From Stenotrophomonas sp. SAM-B (GTDB taxonomy: Bacteria; Pseudomonadota; Gammaproteobacteria; Xanthomonadales; Xanthomonadaceae), in NCBI RefSeq assembly GCF_013387485.1, contig NZ_JABBXB010000010.1:1-64000 (forward strand): DNA of 64,000 nt. The letters run 5' to 3'. Of the stretch, positions 43,299 through 52,287 are shown piece after piece; positions within the stretch are counted from its first letter, which is position 1; every line of letters begins with the position of its first letter. Position numbers and translations under genes: made by a program. Below the pieces are notes generated by a model. It was given only the letters and a program-made list of their open reading frames with translations, was not told the origin of the DNA and did not search any database.

Positions 43299-45944
43299 AT
43301 GCCCAAGCACACTCTTCTCGTAGCGGCGTTGTCCGTCGCTCTGGCAACGCCTTTGACCGCGGTCGCCGACGCCGCCCCCGATGCCGCCGCCACCGGCGAC
43401 AGCAAGACCCTCGCCGCCGTGCGGGTTACCGGGTCCAACATCAAGCGCACCGATACCGAGTCGGCCAACCCGGTACAGGTGATCGAGCGCCAGCAGCTGG
43501 AGGAGACCGGCAAGGCCACCGTCGCCGACCTGCTGCGCTCGATCTCGGCCAACACCGGCAACGCCGCCAACGAAACCACTAACAATGGGTGGGCCTCCGG
43601 TTCGGCCGGCATCGGCCTGCGCGGCCTGTCGCAGAAGAACACCCTGGTGCTGCTCAATGGCCGCCGCCTGGCCAACTACGGCTTCCCGGCCGGCGGCCTT
43701 TCCGACACCTTCGTCAACCTCAACGCGCTGCCGCTGGTCGCCGTGGAGCGCATCGAAGTGCTCAAGGACGGTGCCTCCGCCGTGTACGGCTCCGATGCCG
43801 TGGCCGGTGTGGTCAACATCATCACCCGGCAGAATTTCGAAGGTGCCGAACTCGGTGGCAGCCTGGGCACCGCCGACCAGGGCGGGCTGGACGAGCAGAA
43901 CCTGAAGTTCATCGGCGGCATCGGTGACCTGGACACGGACGGCTACAACATCCTGGTCAGCCTGGAAGGCTACAACCGCGAGCGCCTGGACCAGGACCAG
44001 CGTGACCTGACCAAGTCCGGCATCTACACCGACAAGCCCGGCGGCCGCTGGAACGGATGGTCGGCCAAGGGCGCACGCTATCTGGTCAACGGCACCTCGG
44101 TGCCGATGCTGGATGCCAGCGGCAACTGCCCCGAAGGCACCACTCTGGTCGCCAGCGCGCCGATCGACGGCCTGGCCGGCAACACCTGCGGCTTCAACCA
44201 GGCCCCGTACACCACGCTGATCCCCTCGACCAAGCGCTACCAGGCCTACGTCAACGGCACCTTCCGCGTGAACGACAACGTCGAAGCGTTCGGCGAAGTG
44301 CTCTACAGCGACATCAAGGGCGTCTCCTGGTTCGGCAGCAGCCCGTTCTTCACCCTCGAGAGCGGCCGCTTCGCGCTCAACGCCGACACCGGGCTGGCCG
44401 AGCCGGTCTCCTCCAATCTGCCGGCGAGCAGCCCGTACAACCCGTACGGCCGCGCCGTGCCGATCGAATACACCTTCTTCAACCTCGGCGCGACCATCAA
44501 GACCAACCGCTCGCAGGCCTACCGCGGCCTGGTCGGGCTGCGCGGCAGCCTGCAGAACTGGGATTGGGAAGTCGGTGCGTTCGGCGCCCGCAGCAGCGAG
44601 CGCGAAACCGTCTCCGGCGGCTTCGCCAACCGCTACGCGCTGGCCGATGCGCTGGCCAGCGGCAGCTACAACCTGCTCAATCCGGCGGCGACCCCGCAGG
44701 ACGTGCTCAACGCGATCAACATCAGCACGCTGCGCCCGGCCGAGTCGGTGCTGCAGGGCGTGGACGCCAAGATCTCCGGTGCGATCGGCCATACCTGGGC
44801 CGGTGAAATCGGCTTCGCCGCCGGGGCCGAGTGGCGCCGCGAGAAGCTCGATTCCAACAACCCGTGGCAGATCGATGCCGGCCTGCAGATCCGTCCGGCG
44901 ATCGCCGAAGTGCATGGCGAGCGCAAGGTCACCGCCGCCTATGCCGAAGTGAACGTGCCGCTGGCCGACCGCCTCGAACTGCAGGCCGCGGCGCGTGCCG
45001 ATCACTACAGCGATTTCGGTGATGCGTTCTCGCCCAAGCTGAGCCTGCGCTGGCAGCCGTGGGACATCCTGCTGGTGCGTGCGGCCGCCTCCAAGGGCTT
45101 CCGCGCGCCGTCGCTCTCGGAGAACTCCAACAGCACCAGCATCGCCTACGGCAGCGTGATCGATCCGCGCGACCCGGATGTGCCGGGATCGCGGCAGAAC
45201 CCGACCTTCTTCACCGTCGGCAACAACGACCTCAAGCCGGAGCGCACCAAGAGCTTCAACGCCGGCATCGTGCTCTCGCCGTGGTCCAACACCAGCCTGA
45301 GCGTGGACTACTACCGGATCGAGCTGGAGAACCTGGTCGGCACCAACAACACCCAGACCCTGGTCACCGATGACGTGCCCGGTGCGGTCCAGCGCGATGA
45401 GCGTGGCAAGCTGCTGGCGGTCTACAACCGCTACCAGAACCTGAGCGAGCTGAAGACCTCCGGCTTCGACGTCGAGCTGCGCCAGCGCTTCCCGACCGCG
45501 CGTGCCGGCGACTTCGGCCTGAGCACCGCCTTCACCCATGTGCGCGACTACAGCCGCCCCACCGTGGTCGGCGGCCCGCTGGTGGATTACGCCGGCAGCA
45601 ACCTCGGCGCCACCCTGCCGAAGAACAAGGCCACCACCACCTTCGACTGGAGCTACGGCGATTTCCGCACCGCGCTGACCTGGTACTACACCAGCGGCTA
45701 CGACCAGAAGGCCAGCGCCGCGGCCACCGCCGTGCAGGATCGCGTCGATGCGTACAACCAGTTCGATCTGTACCTGGGTTACACCGGCATCGACAAGCTG
45801 ACCCTGTACGCGAAGATCCAGAACCTGGCCGACGAAGAGCCGCCGTACGACGCCTCGTTCCCGGGTATCCGCGCGCCGTACGACTTCAGTCAGTACGACC
45901 TGCGCGGTCGCTACTTCACGGTCGGCTTCGACTATCGCTTCTGA
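43299..45944 (+). CDS. TonB-dependent outer-membrane receptor
   Basis: An 881-residue receptor. The signal peptide (PKHTLLVAALSVALATPL) ends at about 24, then AAVRVTGSNIKRTDTES, the start of the plug typical of the xanthomonad receptor group, GLRGLSQKNTLVLLNGRR and YGSDAVAGVVNIITR. The beta-barrel ends FTVGFDYRF with terminal Phe. Its substrate is unknown; receptors with the GSNIKR plug type are often tied to sugar or peptide uptake. It is followed by an exported carboxypeptidase gene. Confidence 0.92.
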   Translation: MPKHTLLVAALSVALATPLTAVADAAPDAAATGDSKTLAAVRVTGSNIKRTDTESANPVQVIERQQLEETGKATVADLLRSISANTGNAANETTNNGWASGSAGIGLRGLSQKNTLVLLNGRRLANYGFPAGGLSDTFVNLNALPLVAVERIEVLKDGASAVYGSDAVAGVVNIITRQNFEGAELGGSLGTADQGGLDEQNLKFIGGIGDLDTDGYNILVSLEGYNRERLDQDQRDLTKSGIYTDKPGGRWNGWSAKGARYLVNGTSVPMLDASGNCPEGTTLVASAPIDGLAGNTCGFNQAPYTTLIPSTKRYQAYVNGTFRVNDNVEAFGEVLYSDIKGVSWFGSSPFFTLESGRFALNADTGLAEPVSSNLPASSPYNPYGRAVPIEYTFFNLGATIKTNRSQAYRGLVGLRGSLQNWDWEVGAFGARSSERETVSGGFANRYALADALASGSYNLLNPAATPQDVLNAINISTLRPAESVLQGVDAKISGAIGHTWAGEIGFAAGAEWRREKLDSNNPWQIDAGLQIRPAIAEVHGERKVTAAYAEVNVPLADRLELQAAARADHYSDFGDAFSPKLSLRWQPWDILLVRAAASKGFRAPSLSENSNSTSIAYGSVIDPRDPDVPGSRQNPTFFTVGNNDLKPERTKSFNAGIVLSPWSNTSLSVDYYRIELENLVGTNNTQTLVTDDVPGAVQRDERGKLLAVYNRYQNLSELKTSGFDVELRQRFPTARAGDFGLSTAFTHVRDYSRPTVVGGPLVDYAGSNLGATLPKNKATTTFDWSYGDFRTALTWYYTSGYDQKASAAATAVQDRVDAYNQFDLYLGYTGIDKLTLYAKIQNLADEEPPYDASFPGIRAPYDFSQYDLRGRYFTVGFDYRF

Positions 45945-45978
45945 CCTCATCCACTGCACCGGAGCGTGCGTATCCACA

Positions 45979-46004
45979 GGGCCGGAAGGAACCGGCCCGT
46001 CTTT
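45979..46004 (+). terminator. Weak terminator or attenuator between receptor and peptidase genes
   Basis: GGGCCGG pairs with CCGGCCC around AAGGAA, followed by GTCTTT. It may reduce read-through from the receptor gene into the carboxypeptidase gene. Confidence 0.5.
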
Positions 46005-46016
46005 CGGGGAATCGCT

Positions 46017-48599
46017 GTGTCTTTGCAACGTCGTCTGCTGTCTCCCATCGCCTGGTTGGCGCTGGTGCTGTGCCTGTTCGCTGCGCCTGCCTCCGCGCAG
46101 AGTGCGTACTTCTTCCCGGCCGGCGGTGATTTCGATCCGGCCGTGCCCACGCCCCAGCAGTTCCTCGGCCATGAGATCGGCAGCCGCTACACGCGGCACG
46201 ATCAGCTGGTGGCCTATTTCAACGAACTGGCCAGGCACTCGGACAAGATCAGGGTCGAGGAGATCGGCCGCAGCTACGAGGGTCGCCCGCTGCTGATCGC
46301 CACGGTGACCTCGGCGCAGAACCTGCAGAACCTGGAGACGCTGCGCCGCCAGCACGTCACCCTGGCCGATCCGGCGCAGCCGCTCTCGGCCGCCGGCAAC
46401 AGCCCGGTCGTGGTGTGGCTGGGCTACAGCGTGCACGGCAACGAGACCTCCAGCGGTGAAGCGGCGATGCTGACGGCCTACTACCTGGTCGCCAACCGCA
46501 GCGCGGAAACCGCGCAGTGGCTGCAGCAGGCGGTGGTGCTGTTCGATCCGGCGCAGAACCCGGACGGGCGCGACCGCGCGGCGAGCTGGCACAACGCCTA
46601 CGCATCGTCGCCGGCCTCGGCCGACCCGGCCGACAAGGAACACGTCGAGCCGTTCCCGCAGGGCCGCACCAACCACTACTTCACCGACCTCAACCGCGAC
46701 TGGCTGGCGCTGACCCAGCAGGACACGCGACCGAAGATCGCCTATTTCCATCAGTGGTATCCCAATGTCCAGATCGATTTCCACGAGATGGGCAAGGACA
46801 GCACCTACTACTTCGAACCGTCGCCGGCGAGCATGCACAGCCCGCTCATTCCGGCATCGTCGTATGAGTTCAACAAGACCCTGGCCAAGTACCACGCGCA
46901 GTCGCTGGATGCCCTGGGCTCGCTGTACTACACCGGGGAGAACTTCGACAACTTCTCGCCGGTGTACGGCTCGACCTACCCGGACTTCCACGGCGCGGTC
47001 GGCGTGACCGTCGAGCAGGCGAGTTCGCGTGGCCGGGTGCAGGAATCGGTCAACGGCCTGCTGACCTTCGGCTTCACCATCCGCAACCAGGTGGCGACCG
47101 GCCTGGGCACGGTCCGTGGTGCGGTGACCGAACGCGACGGGTTGCTGAAGCTGCAGAAGGACTTCTTCCAGTCCGCGTTGAAGCAGGCCAACCAGCAGCC
47201 GGTGAAGTCGTTCGTGTTCGGCGACGCGGCCGATCCGGGCCTGACCCAGCGGCTGCTGGACCTGCTGCTGCAGCACCAGATCACCGTGCAGGCACTGAGC
47301 GCGCCGGTGACGGTGGACGGCCAGCGTTTCGAGCCGGGCAGCGCCTACGTGGTCCAGGCCGCGCAACCGCAGTTCCGGCTGGTGCATTCGATCTTTGCCG
47401 ATACACCGCCGATCAAGGGTGATGTGTTCTACGGCAGCACCTCCTACGCGATCGCGCCGGCCTACGGCATCGCTTTCGCCGCCAGCCGCAGCCGGATCGC
47501 CGGTGGCGAGCGCGTGGCCAGCGTGCCGGCCGCGAACGGTGGCGTGGCGGGTGGCCAGGCGGGCTACGCCTATGTGTTCGATTGGCGCGACTACAACGCC
47601 AGCCGCGCGCTGTACGCACTGCAGGCCAAGGGTCTGCTGACCCGCGCCGCGTTCCAGCCGTTCACGGCGGCCACCGCACAGGGGGAGCAGTCGTTCGGTT
47701 ACGGCAGCATCGTGGTGCCGGTTGCAGGCCAGCCGCTGGCAGGCGCCGAGCTGCTCGCCGCGGTCGACGCGGCCGCGCGCAGCAGTGGCGTGCACATCCA
47801 GGCAGTGTCGAGTGGGCAGAGCCGGGGTGGCATCGATCTGGGCAGTGACAGCGTCAAGGCGCTGCGCAAGCCGGCGGTCGCGCTGGTGATGGGCGAGGGC
47901 GTCAGCGCCACCGAAATCGGCTCGGCGTGGTTCCTGCTCGACCAGCACGTGCAGCTGCCGGCGAGCAAGATCGATCCGGCCCAGCTGGGCAAGACCACGC
48001 TGGACCGCTACACCACGATCGTCCTGGCCGGCGGCACCTACACCGGCGTGGATACCACCGCAGTTGCGGCGCTCAAGCGCTGGATCAACGCCGGTGGCTC
48101 GTTGATCACCTACGGCACCGCCGCGCGCTGGGCGATCGAGCAGAAGCTCAGCGATGAAGTGCTGGGGCCGGAGGAGAAAGAGCCGGAAGCAGCGCGGCGT
48201 GCGTTCGGTGACCAGCGTGACATCGCGGCGATCGAGCGCGTCAGCGGCAACATCCTCAGCGCGGACGTGGACAACACCCATCCGCTGGGCTTCGGCGTGC
48301 CGCGCCGGCAGCTGGCGGTGAACAAGGAGAACGGCCTGAGCTTCCAGCCCAGCCGCAACCCGTTCTCCACCGTGGTGCGCATCGATGAGGCGCCCAAGGT
48401 CAACGGCTATCTGTCCGAGCGCAACCGCAGCCGCGTCGCCGGTGCCGCGTGGCTGGTGGTGTCGCCGCAGGGGCAGGGCAACGTGGTCCTGTTCGCCGAT
48501 GACCCGGCCCACCGCAAGTACTGGCACGGCACCGAGCGTCTGCTGTTGAACGCGATCTTCTTCGGCAACCAGCTCAACCCGGCCAAGCCGCGCGGCTGA
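46017..48599 (+). CDS. Exported M14 family zinc carboxypeptidase
   Basis: An 860-residue enzyme with a Sec signal (about 1-30, ending PASA). The zinc ligands are in YSVHGNETSSGE (HxxE) and the later DFHEMGKDSTYYF His, and the catalytic Glu is plausibly in GVTVEQASSRG. The C-terminal half (from about 400) is a glutamine-amidotransferase-like domain seen in large M14 proteins. GTG 46017 has GGGGA at 6 bases. It starts 72 bases after the TonB receptor stop, suggesting joint peptide use. Confidence 0.88.
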   Translation: MSLQRRLLSPIAWLALVLCLFAAPASAQSAYFFPAGGDFDPAVPTPQQFLGHEIGSRYTRHDQLVAYFNELARHSDKIRVEEIGRSYEGRPLLIATVTSAQNLQNLETLRRQHVTLADPAQPLSAAGNSPVVVWLGYSVHGNETSSGEAAMLTAYYLVANRSAETAQWLQQAVVLFDPAQNPDGRDRAASWHNAYASSPASADPADKEHVEPFPQGRTNHYFTDLNRDWLALTQQDTRPKIAYFHQWYPNVQIDFHEMGKDSTYYFEPSPASMHSPLIPASSYEFNKTLAKYHAQSLDALGSLYYTGENFDNFSPVYGSTYPDFHGAVGVTVEQASSRGRVQESVNGLLTFGFTIRNQVATGLGTVRGAVTERDGLLKLQKDFFQSALKQANQQPVKSFVFGDAADPGLTQRLLDLLLQHQITVQALSAPVTVDGQRFEPGSAYVVQAAQPQFRLVHSIFADTPPIKGDVFYGSTSYAIAPAYGIAFAASRSRIAGGERVASVPAANGGVAGGQAGYAYVFDWRDYNASRALYALQAKGLLTRAAFQPFTAATAQGEQSFGYGSIVVPVAGQPLAGAELLAAVDAAARSSGVHIQAVSSGQSRGGIDLGSDSVKALRKPAVALVMGEGVSATEIGSAWFLLDQHVQLPASKIDPAQLGKTTLDRYTTIVLAGGTYTGVDTTAVAALKRWINAGGSLITYGTAARWAIEQKLSDEVLGPEEKEPEAARRAFGDQRDIAAIERVSGNILSADVDNTHPLGFGVPRRQLAVNKENGLSFQPSRNPFSTVVRIDEAPKVNGYLSERNRSRVAGAAWLVVSPQGQGNVVLFADDPAHRKYWHGTERLLLNAIFFGNQLNPAKPRG

Positions 48600-48613
48600 C
48601 GCGTCTGCTTCAG

Positions 48614-48638
48614 GTAGTGCCGGCCGCTGGCCGGCTCC
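48614..48638. repeat. GTAG-headed palindrome (SMAG/REP-like)
   Basis: GTAG followed by the hairpin GCCGGCC-GCT-GGCCGGC. The same unit occurs at 11116 and 52197. A second small hairpin (CCGACG, CGTCGG) follows near 48660. It lies directly after the M14 peptidase stop. Confidence 0.8.
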
Positions 48639-48718
48639 CCAAACACCGCCACCCACGCAGCCGACGCACCGTCGGCTGCATTCGTTTTGTCCCATCACAT
48701 CCCCCGTGAAAATTCCGT

Positions 48719-48737
48719 ATTGCGAATCATTCGCAAT
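48719..48737. promoter_or_regulatory. Fur box
   Basis: ATTGCGAATCATTCGCAAT is a perfect 9-1-9 palindrome that resembles the Fur consensus in size and in its AAT-C-ATT core. It lies 132 bases upstream of the EF-hand gene and is followed by an AT-rich AATAAGAATAGG stretch. It predicts iron repression of the EF-hand and haem receptor genes. Confidence 0.8.
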
Positions 48738-48868
48738 AAGAATAGGATGGCGCCCGCTCACGCTGGACGCGAGCGTCACCGGTACGTCGCGCCGATCCAC
48801 GCCAAGCCCGCCCGGTTGCGCGTCCGCGTCCTCGAACCGTCATCGTCCTTTTCTCCAGGGGAACCACC

Positions 48869-49720
48869 ATGAAGATCGACCCGCTCACCGCTGCCGTGCT
48901 GGCACTGGTGCTGGCCCCGGCCGCCCTCGCGCAGCCGGCCACCACGACCGCCACGGTGTCGCCGACCGCGGCGGCCTTCCTGGCGCAGTTCGCCACCGAG
49001 GGCGCCGACAGCGTCAGCTGGGCCCAGTTCGAGGCCTTCCGCAAACAGCGCTACGCCGAGACCGACCGCAACCACGACGGCCATGTCGAGGAACAGGAAT
49101 ACGTCGACGAATACCTGCAACGCTTCGATGTCCGCCTGGCCGACGGACGCGCCGGCCACCTGCGCCAGACCGACACCCGCTTCAAGGCGTTGGACCGCGA
49201 CAAGAACGGGGCGATCAGCCGCGCCGAATACGATGCCGCCGGGGAACGCACCTGGTCGGGTTACGAGGCATCGCAGGACGCCACGCAGGAAACCGCTGCC
49301 GCGTCCTCGCGCGATCCGTTGAAGATGCCGACCTCGCATACCGCCAACGGCATGCTGGAGTTGTACGACCGCAACAAGGACGGCGTGGTCGATCGCGCGG
49401 AGTTCGACGCGGCGCGTGCGGCGGGCTTCGCCGCCACCGATACCGACGGCAACGACGCGTTGTCGCTGACCGAGTACACCACCGAGTTCGAGGGCCGCCT
49501 GGAGCAGCAGCGCCAGCGTGTCCGCGCCGATGCCGGGCGCCAGGCCCGCGTGCGCTTCTCCTCGCTGGACAAGGACAAAGATGGTCGCATGACCTTCGCC
49601 GAGTATCAGCTGTCGGGCAAGCGCATGTTCGACCGTGCCGACAGCAACGGTGATGGCGTCGTCGATGCGCGCGATCCCGAGCCGGTCGCCGGCGCGCACT
49701 CGGCCAACGGCAACCGCTAG
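48869..49720 (+). CDS. Exported EF-hand calcium-binding protein
   Basis: A 283-residue protein with a Sec signal (KIDPLTAAVLALVLAPAALA). Six EF-hand loops are visible: DRNHDGHVEEQE, DRDKNGAISRAE, DRNKDGVVDRAE, DTDGNDALSLTE (degenerate Gly position), DKDKDGRMTFAE and DSNGDGVVDARD. It should bind calcium in the periplasm or outside the cell. It sits between a Fur box and a haem-type TonB receptor, in the same direction, 143 bases before it. Confidence 0.88.
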   Translation: MKIDPLTAAVLALVLAPAALAQPATTTATVSPTAAAFLAQFATEGADSVSWAQFEAFRKQRYAETDRNHDGHVEEQEYVDEYLQRFDVRLADGRAGHLRQTDTRFKALDRDKNGAISRAEYDAAGERTWSGYEASQDATQETAAASSRDPLKMPTSHTANGMLELYDRNKDGVVDRAEFDAARAAGFAATDTDGNDALSLTEYTTEFEGRLEQQRQRVRADAGRQARVRFSSLDKDKDGRMTFAEYQLSGKRMFDRADSNGDGVVDARDPEPVAGAHSANGNR

Positions 49721-49863
49721 CGGCCCGTAGGCGGCCCTGCCGCCCCCTGCACACGTACCTGCGCCTCCCAGCCCCGCTCGATCAGCCGATCGCCGCAGCC
49801 AGGAACGGCCCGCCGCCACCGCGGCGTTTCCGCCATTCCCCATCCCTTCTGCGGAGTCCGATC

Positions 49864-52167
49864 ATGAAGTCGTCCCTCACCCTGCTGGCCCTGGCGGTTG
49901 CCGCCAGCCTGTCCGCCACCGTGCACGCCGAAACCCTCAACGACGCCAGCACGCTCGATACCGTGCGCGTGCAGGCCGAGCGTGCCAAGAAGACGCGCTC
50001 GACCAACCAGAACGTCACTGTGCTCACCGCGGCCGATCTCGACAACGAGATGGCCAATACGATGGAAGAAGCGATCCGCTACATCCCCGGTGTGAGCATC
50101 GTGGACATGGGCCGCTTCGGCGACAACGGCTTCAACATCCGCGGCCTGGAAAGCGACCGCGTGGCGATCACTGTCGATGGCCTGAGCCTGGGCGAATCGG
50201 TGGAAACCGCGCGTTCCTATGAGTTCTTCCGGGGTGGCCGCGGCGACGTGGACATCGATACGCTCAAGAGCCTGGCCGTGATCAAGGGCGCCGATGCGAT
50301 CAGCGCCGGCAGCGGCGCGCTGGGCGGCGCGGTGGTGTTCACCACCAAGGATCCAGCGGACTATCTCACGCCCACCGGCAACGACACCCACCTGGGCTTC
50401 AAAGCGGGCTACTCGGGCGCCAATGACGAAACCATGGGCACGCTGACCTTTGCCAACCGCACCGGCATAGTCGAATCGATGCTGGTCTATACCCGGCGCG
50501 AAGGCCACGAATCCGAATCGTGGTACGACACCACGAATGATCGCATCGGTGTCGGTCGCCGCACGCCCGATCCGGTCGACAGCACCCGCGACAACCTGCT
50601 TGGCAAGCTTGACCTGCAGCTCGACGACGCCAATACGCTGGGCTTTCTGTACGAGCGTGGCCGCGCCACCAACGACGTGGACAACTTGTCGCGTGTCTAT
50701 GCACCGGGCTACCTGTCGCGCAAAGGCCATGACACCAACGACCGCGACCGCTACGGGGTGAACTACCAGTGGCGGGCCGACAACGCGCTGTTCGATACCC
50801 TGGATGCGCAGGTGGATCGCCAGGTCACCGACAGCCGTGGCATCACCACCATCGTGGCCGGCAGCGGCTGCCCGGGCGGCGCCACGCCGTGCCTGCGCAG
50901 CGAGAACCGCTCCACCAAGCAGACCCTGGACCGTGCCGCGGCCGACTTCAGCAAGGTCTTCGCCACCGCGGGCGCGCGCCATGACGTGGTGTACGGTCTG
51001 GCCTGGCAGCAGCGCGACATCGATTTCACTGCGGTCGACACGCGCTGGAACGCGGCTGGAGCCGTGGCCTCGGTGGAGATCGATCCGCGCCAGGTGCCCA
51101 AGACCGACGTCACCGCCTGGAACCTGTACCTGCGCGACAGCGTGCAGCTGCTCGACGAACGCCTGACCCTCAGCGCGGGTGCGCGCTACGACCGTTACGA
51201 CTACTCGCCGCAGGTGGACGCCACCTTCGTGGACCGCACCGGCACCGTGCGTGACGTGAGCTTCGCTTCGCCGACCTGGCAGCTGGGCGCCGAATACCGC
51301 TTCCTGCCCGATCACGCGCTGTGGGCCCAGGTGGGTCGTGGCTTCCGTGCGCCCACCGTGGCGGACATGTACTCGCCGACCAGCGCCACCCAGGTGATCA
51401 ACGCGCAGAACGGCCAGCCGCTGCTGCTCAACGACACCGTGTCCAATCCGGATCTGGAGGCGGAGAAGAGCCTGAATCTCGAGTTCGGCTACCGCTGGAG
51501 CACGGACCGCGCGCAGCTGGGCCTGTCGGTGTTCCGCGACCGCTACGAGAACTTCATCGAGTACACCAACCTGGTCCAGTCGGTACCGGGTGGCTTCCGC
51601 ACCACCGCGACCGGCCCGGTGCTGTATTCGCGCAACTACACGATGCCGACCAACGCGGGCGAAGTGACGGTCAAGGGCGTGGAGCTGGAGGGCCGCTGGC
51701 AGATCAGCGATGCATGGTCCTCGCGCCTGGCCGCCTCCTACAGCGAAGGCGAGAAGCGCAATGGCGATCCGCTCGACAGCACCGTGCCGGCCAGGGCCGT
51801 ACTCGGCGTGCGCTATGCCCCCTCGCCGGTGTGGAATCTCACCGCCAGCGTGACCCACGCCGTGGCCAAGAAGGCCAAGGACGCCTACACCACCGACGCC
51901 ACCGGCAAGGTCACCACGCCTGCCTTCGTCGACAAGGCCGATGGCTACACCGTGCTGGATCTGTACGGCACCTGGAACGTCACCCCGCAGTGGAAGCTCA
52001 GCGCTGGCATCTACAACCTGACCAACGAGGAGTACTACCTCTGGCAGCGCGTGCGCAACATCAACAAGGGCACCAACACGCTGTACGGCTACGTCAACGA
52101 TGAGGGCATCGGCCGTTACAGCGAGCCAGGCCGCAATGCGCGGATCACGGTGGCCTACAGCTTCTGA
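49864..52167 (+). CDS. TonB-dependent haem/haemoglobin-type receptor
   Basis: A 767-residue outer-membrane receptor. A signal peptide (KSSLTLLALAVAASLSATVHA) is followed by a TonB-box-like TLDTVRVQAER, a plug (GVSIVDMGRFGDNGFNIRG, SAGSGALGGAVVF) and barrel. GFRAPTVADMYSP is the FRAP motif and VSNPDLEAEKS the NPDL motif that flank the haem-binding His in this family. It ends ARITVAYSF with terminal Phe. Haem uptake is likely, regulated by iron through the upstream Fur box. Confidence 0.9.
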   Translation: MKSSLTLLALAVAASLSATVHAETLNDASTLDTVRVQAERAKKTRSTNQNVTVLTAADLDNEMANTMEEAIRYIPGVSIVDMGRFGDNGFNIRGLESDRVAITVDGLSLGESVETARSYEFFRGGRGDVDIDTLKSLAVIKGADAISAGSGALGGAVVFTTKDPADYLTPTGNDTHLGFKAGYSGANDETMGTLTFANRTGIVESMLVYTRREGHESESWYDTTNDRIGVGRRTPDPVDSTRDNLLGKLDLQLDDANTLGFLYERGRATNDVDNLSRVYAPGYLSRKGHDTNDRDRYGVNYQWRADNALFDTLDAQVDRQVTDSRGITTIVAGSGCPGGATPCLRSENRSTKQTLDRAAADFSKVFATAGARHDVVYGLAWQQRDIDFTAVDTRWNAAGAVASVEIDPRQVPKTDVTAWNLYLRDSVQLLDERLTLSAGARYDRYDYSPQVDATFVDRTGTVRDVSFASPTWQLGAEYRFLPDHALWAQVGRGFRAPTVADMYSPTSATQVINAQNGQPLLLNDTVSNPDLEAEKSLNLEFGYRWSTDRAQLGLSVFRDRYENFIEYTNLVQSVPGGFRTTATGPVLYSRNYTMPTNAGEVTVKGVELEGRWQISDAWSSRLAASYSEGEKRNGDPLDSTVPARAVLGVRYAPSPVWNLTASVTHAVAKKAKDAYTTDATGKVTTPAFVDKADGYTVLDLYGTWNVTPQWKLSAGIYNLTNEEYYLWQRVRNINKGTNTLYGYVNDEGIGRYSEPGRNARITVAYSF

Positions 52168-52196
52168 AGCAGGCGCACCGACCGGGGGCCGGGCAG

Positions 52197-52221
52197 GTAG
52201 TGCCGGCCGCTGGCCGGCTCC
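52197..52221. repeat. GTAG-headed palindrome (SMAG/REP-like)
   Basis: The same GTAG plus GCCGGCC-GCT-GGCCGGC hairpin as at 48614 and 11116, placed just beyond the receptor stop codon and before the shared terminator. Confidence 0.8.
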
Positions 52222-52233
52222 CGACAAACAAAA

Positions 52234-52261
52234 AAAGGGCGACGCAGATGCGTCGCCCTTT
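52234..52261. terminator. Bidirectional terminator
   Basis: AAAGGGCGACGCA pairs perfectly with TGCGTCGCCCTTT around a 2-base loop, with an A run on one side and T on the other. It serves rhlE on the minus strand and the receptor gene on the plus strand. Confidence 0.9.
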
Positions 52262-52287
52262 CTGCGTCTCAGCGATGCCCGAAGGAA

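Noticed and set aside
43260..48800. 1846-codon open frame on the minus strand
   Set aside because: It spans the receptor and carboxypeptidase genes in reverse and is a result of high-GC codon bias; it has no recognisable domain.
49717..52227. 836-codon minus-strand frame
   Set aside because: Antisense shadow of the haem-type receptor gene, which has clear signal peptide, FRAP and C-terminal Phe.
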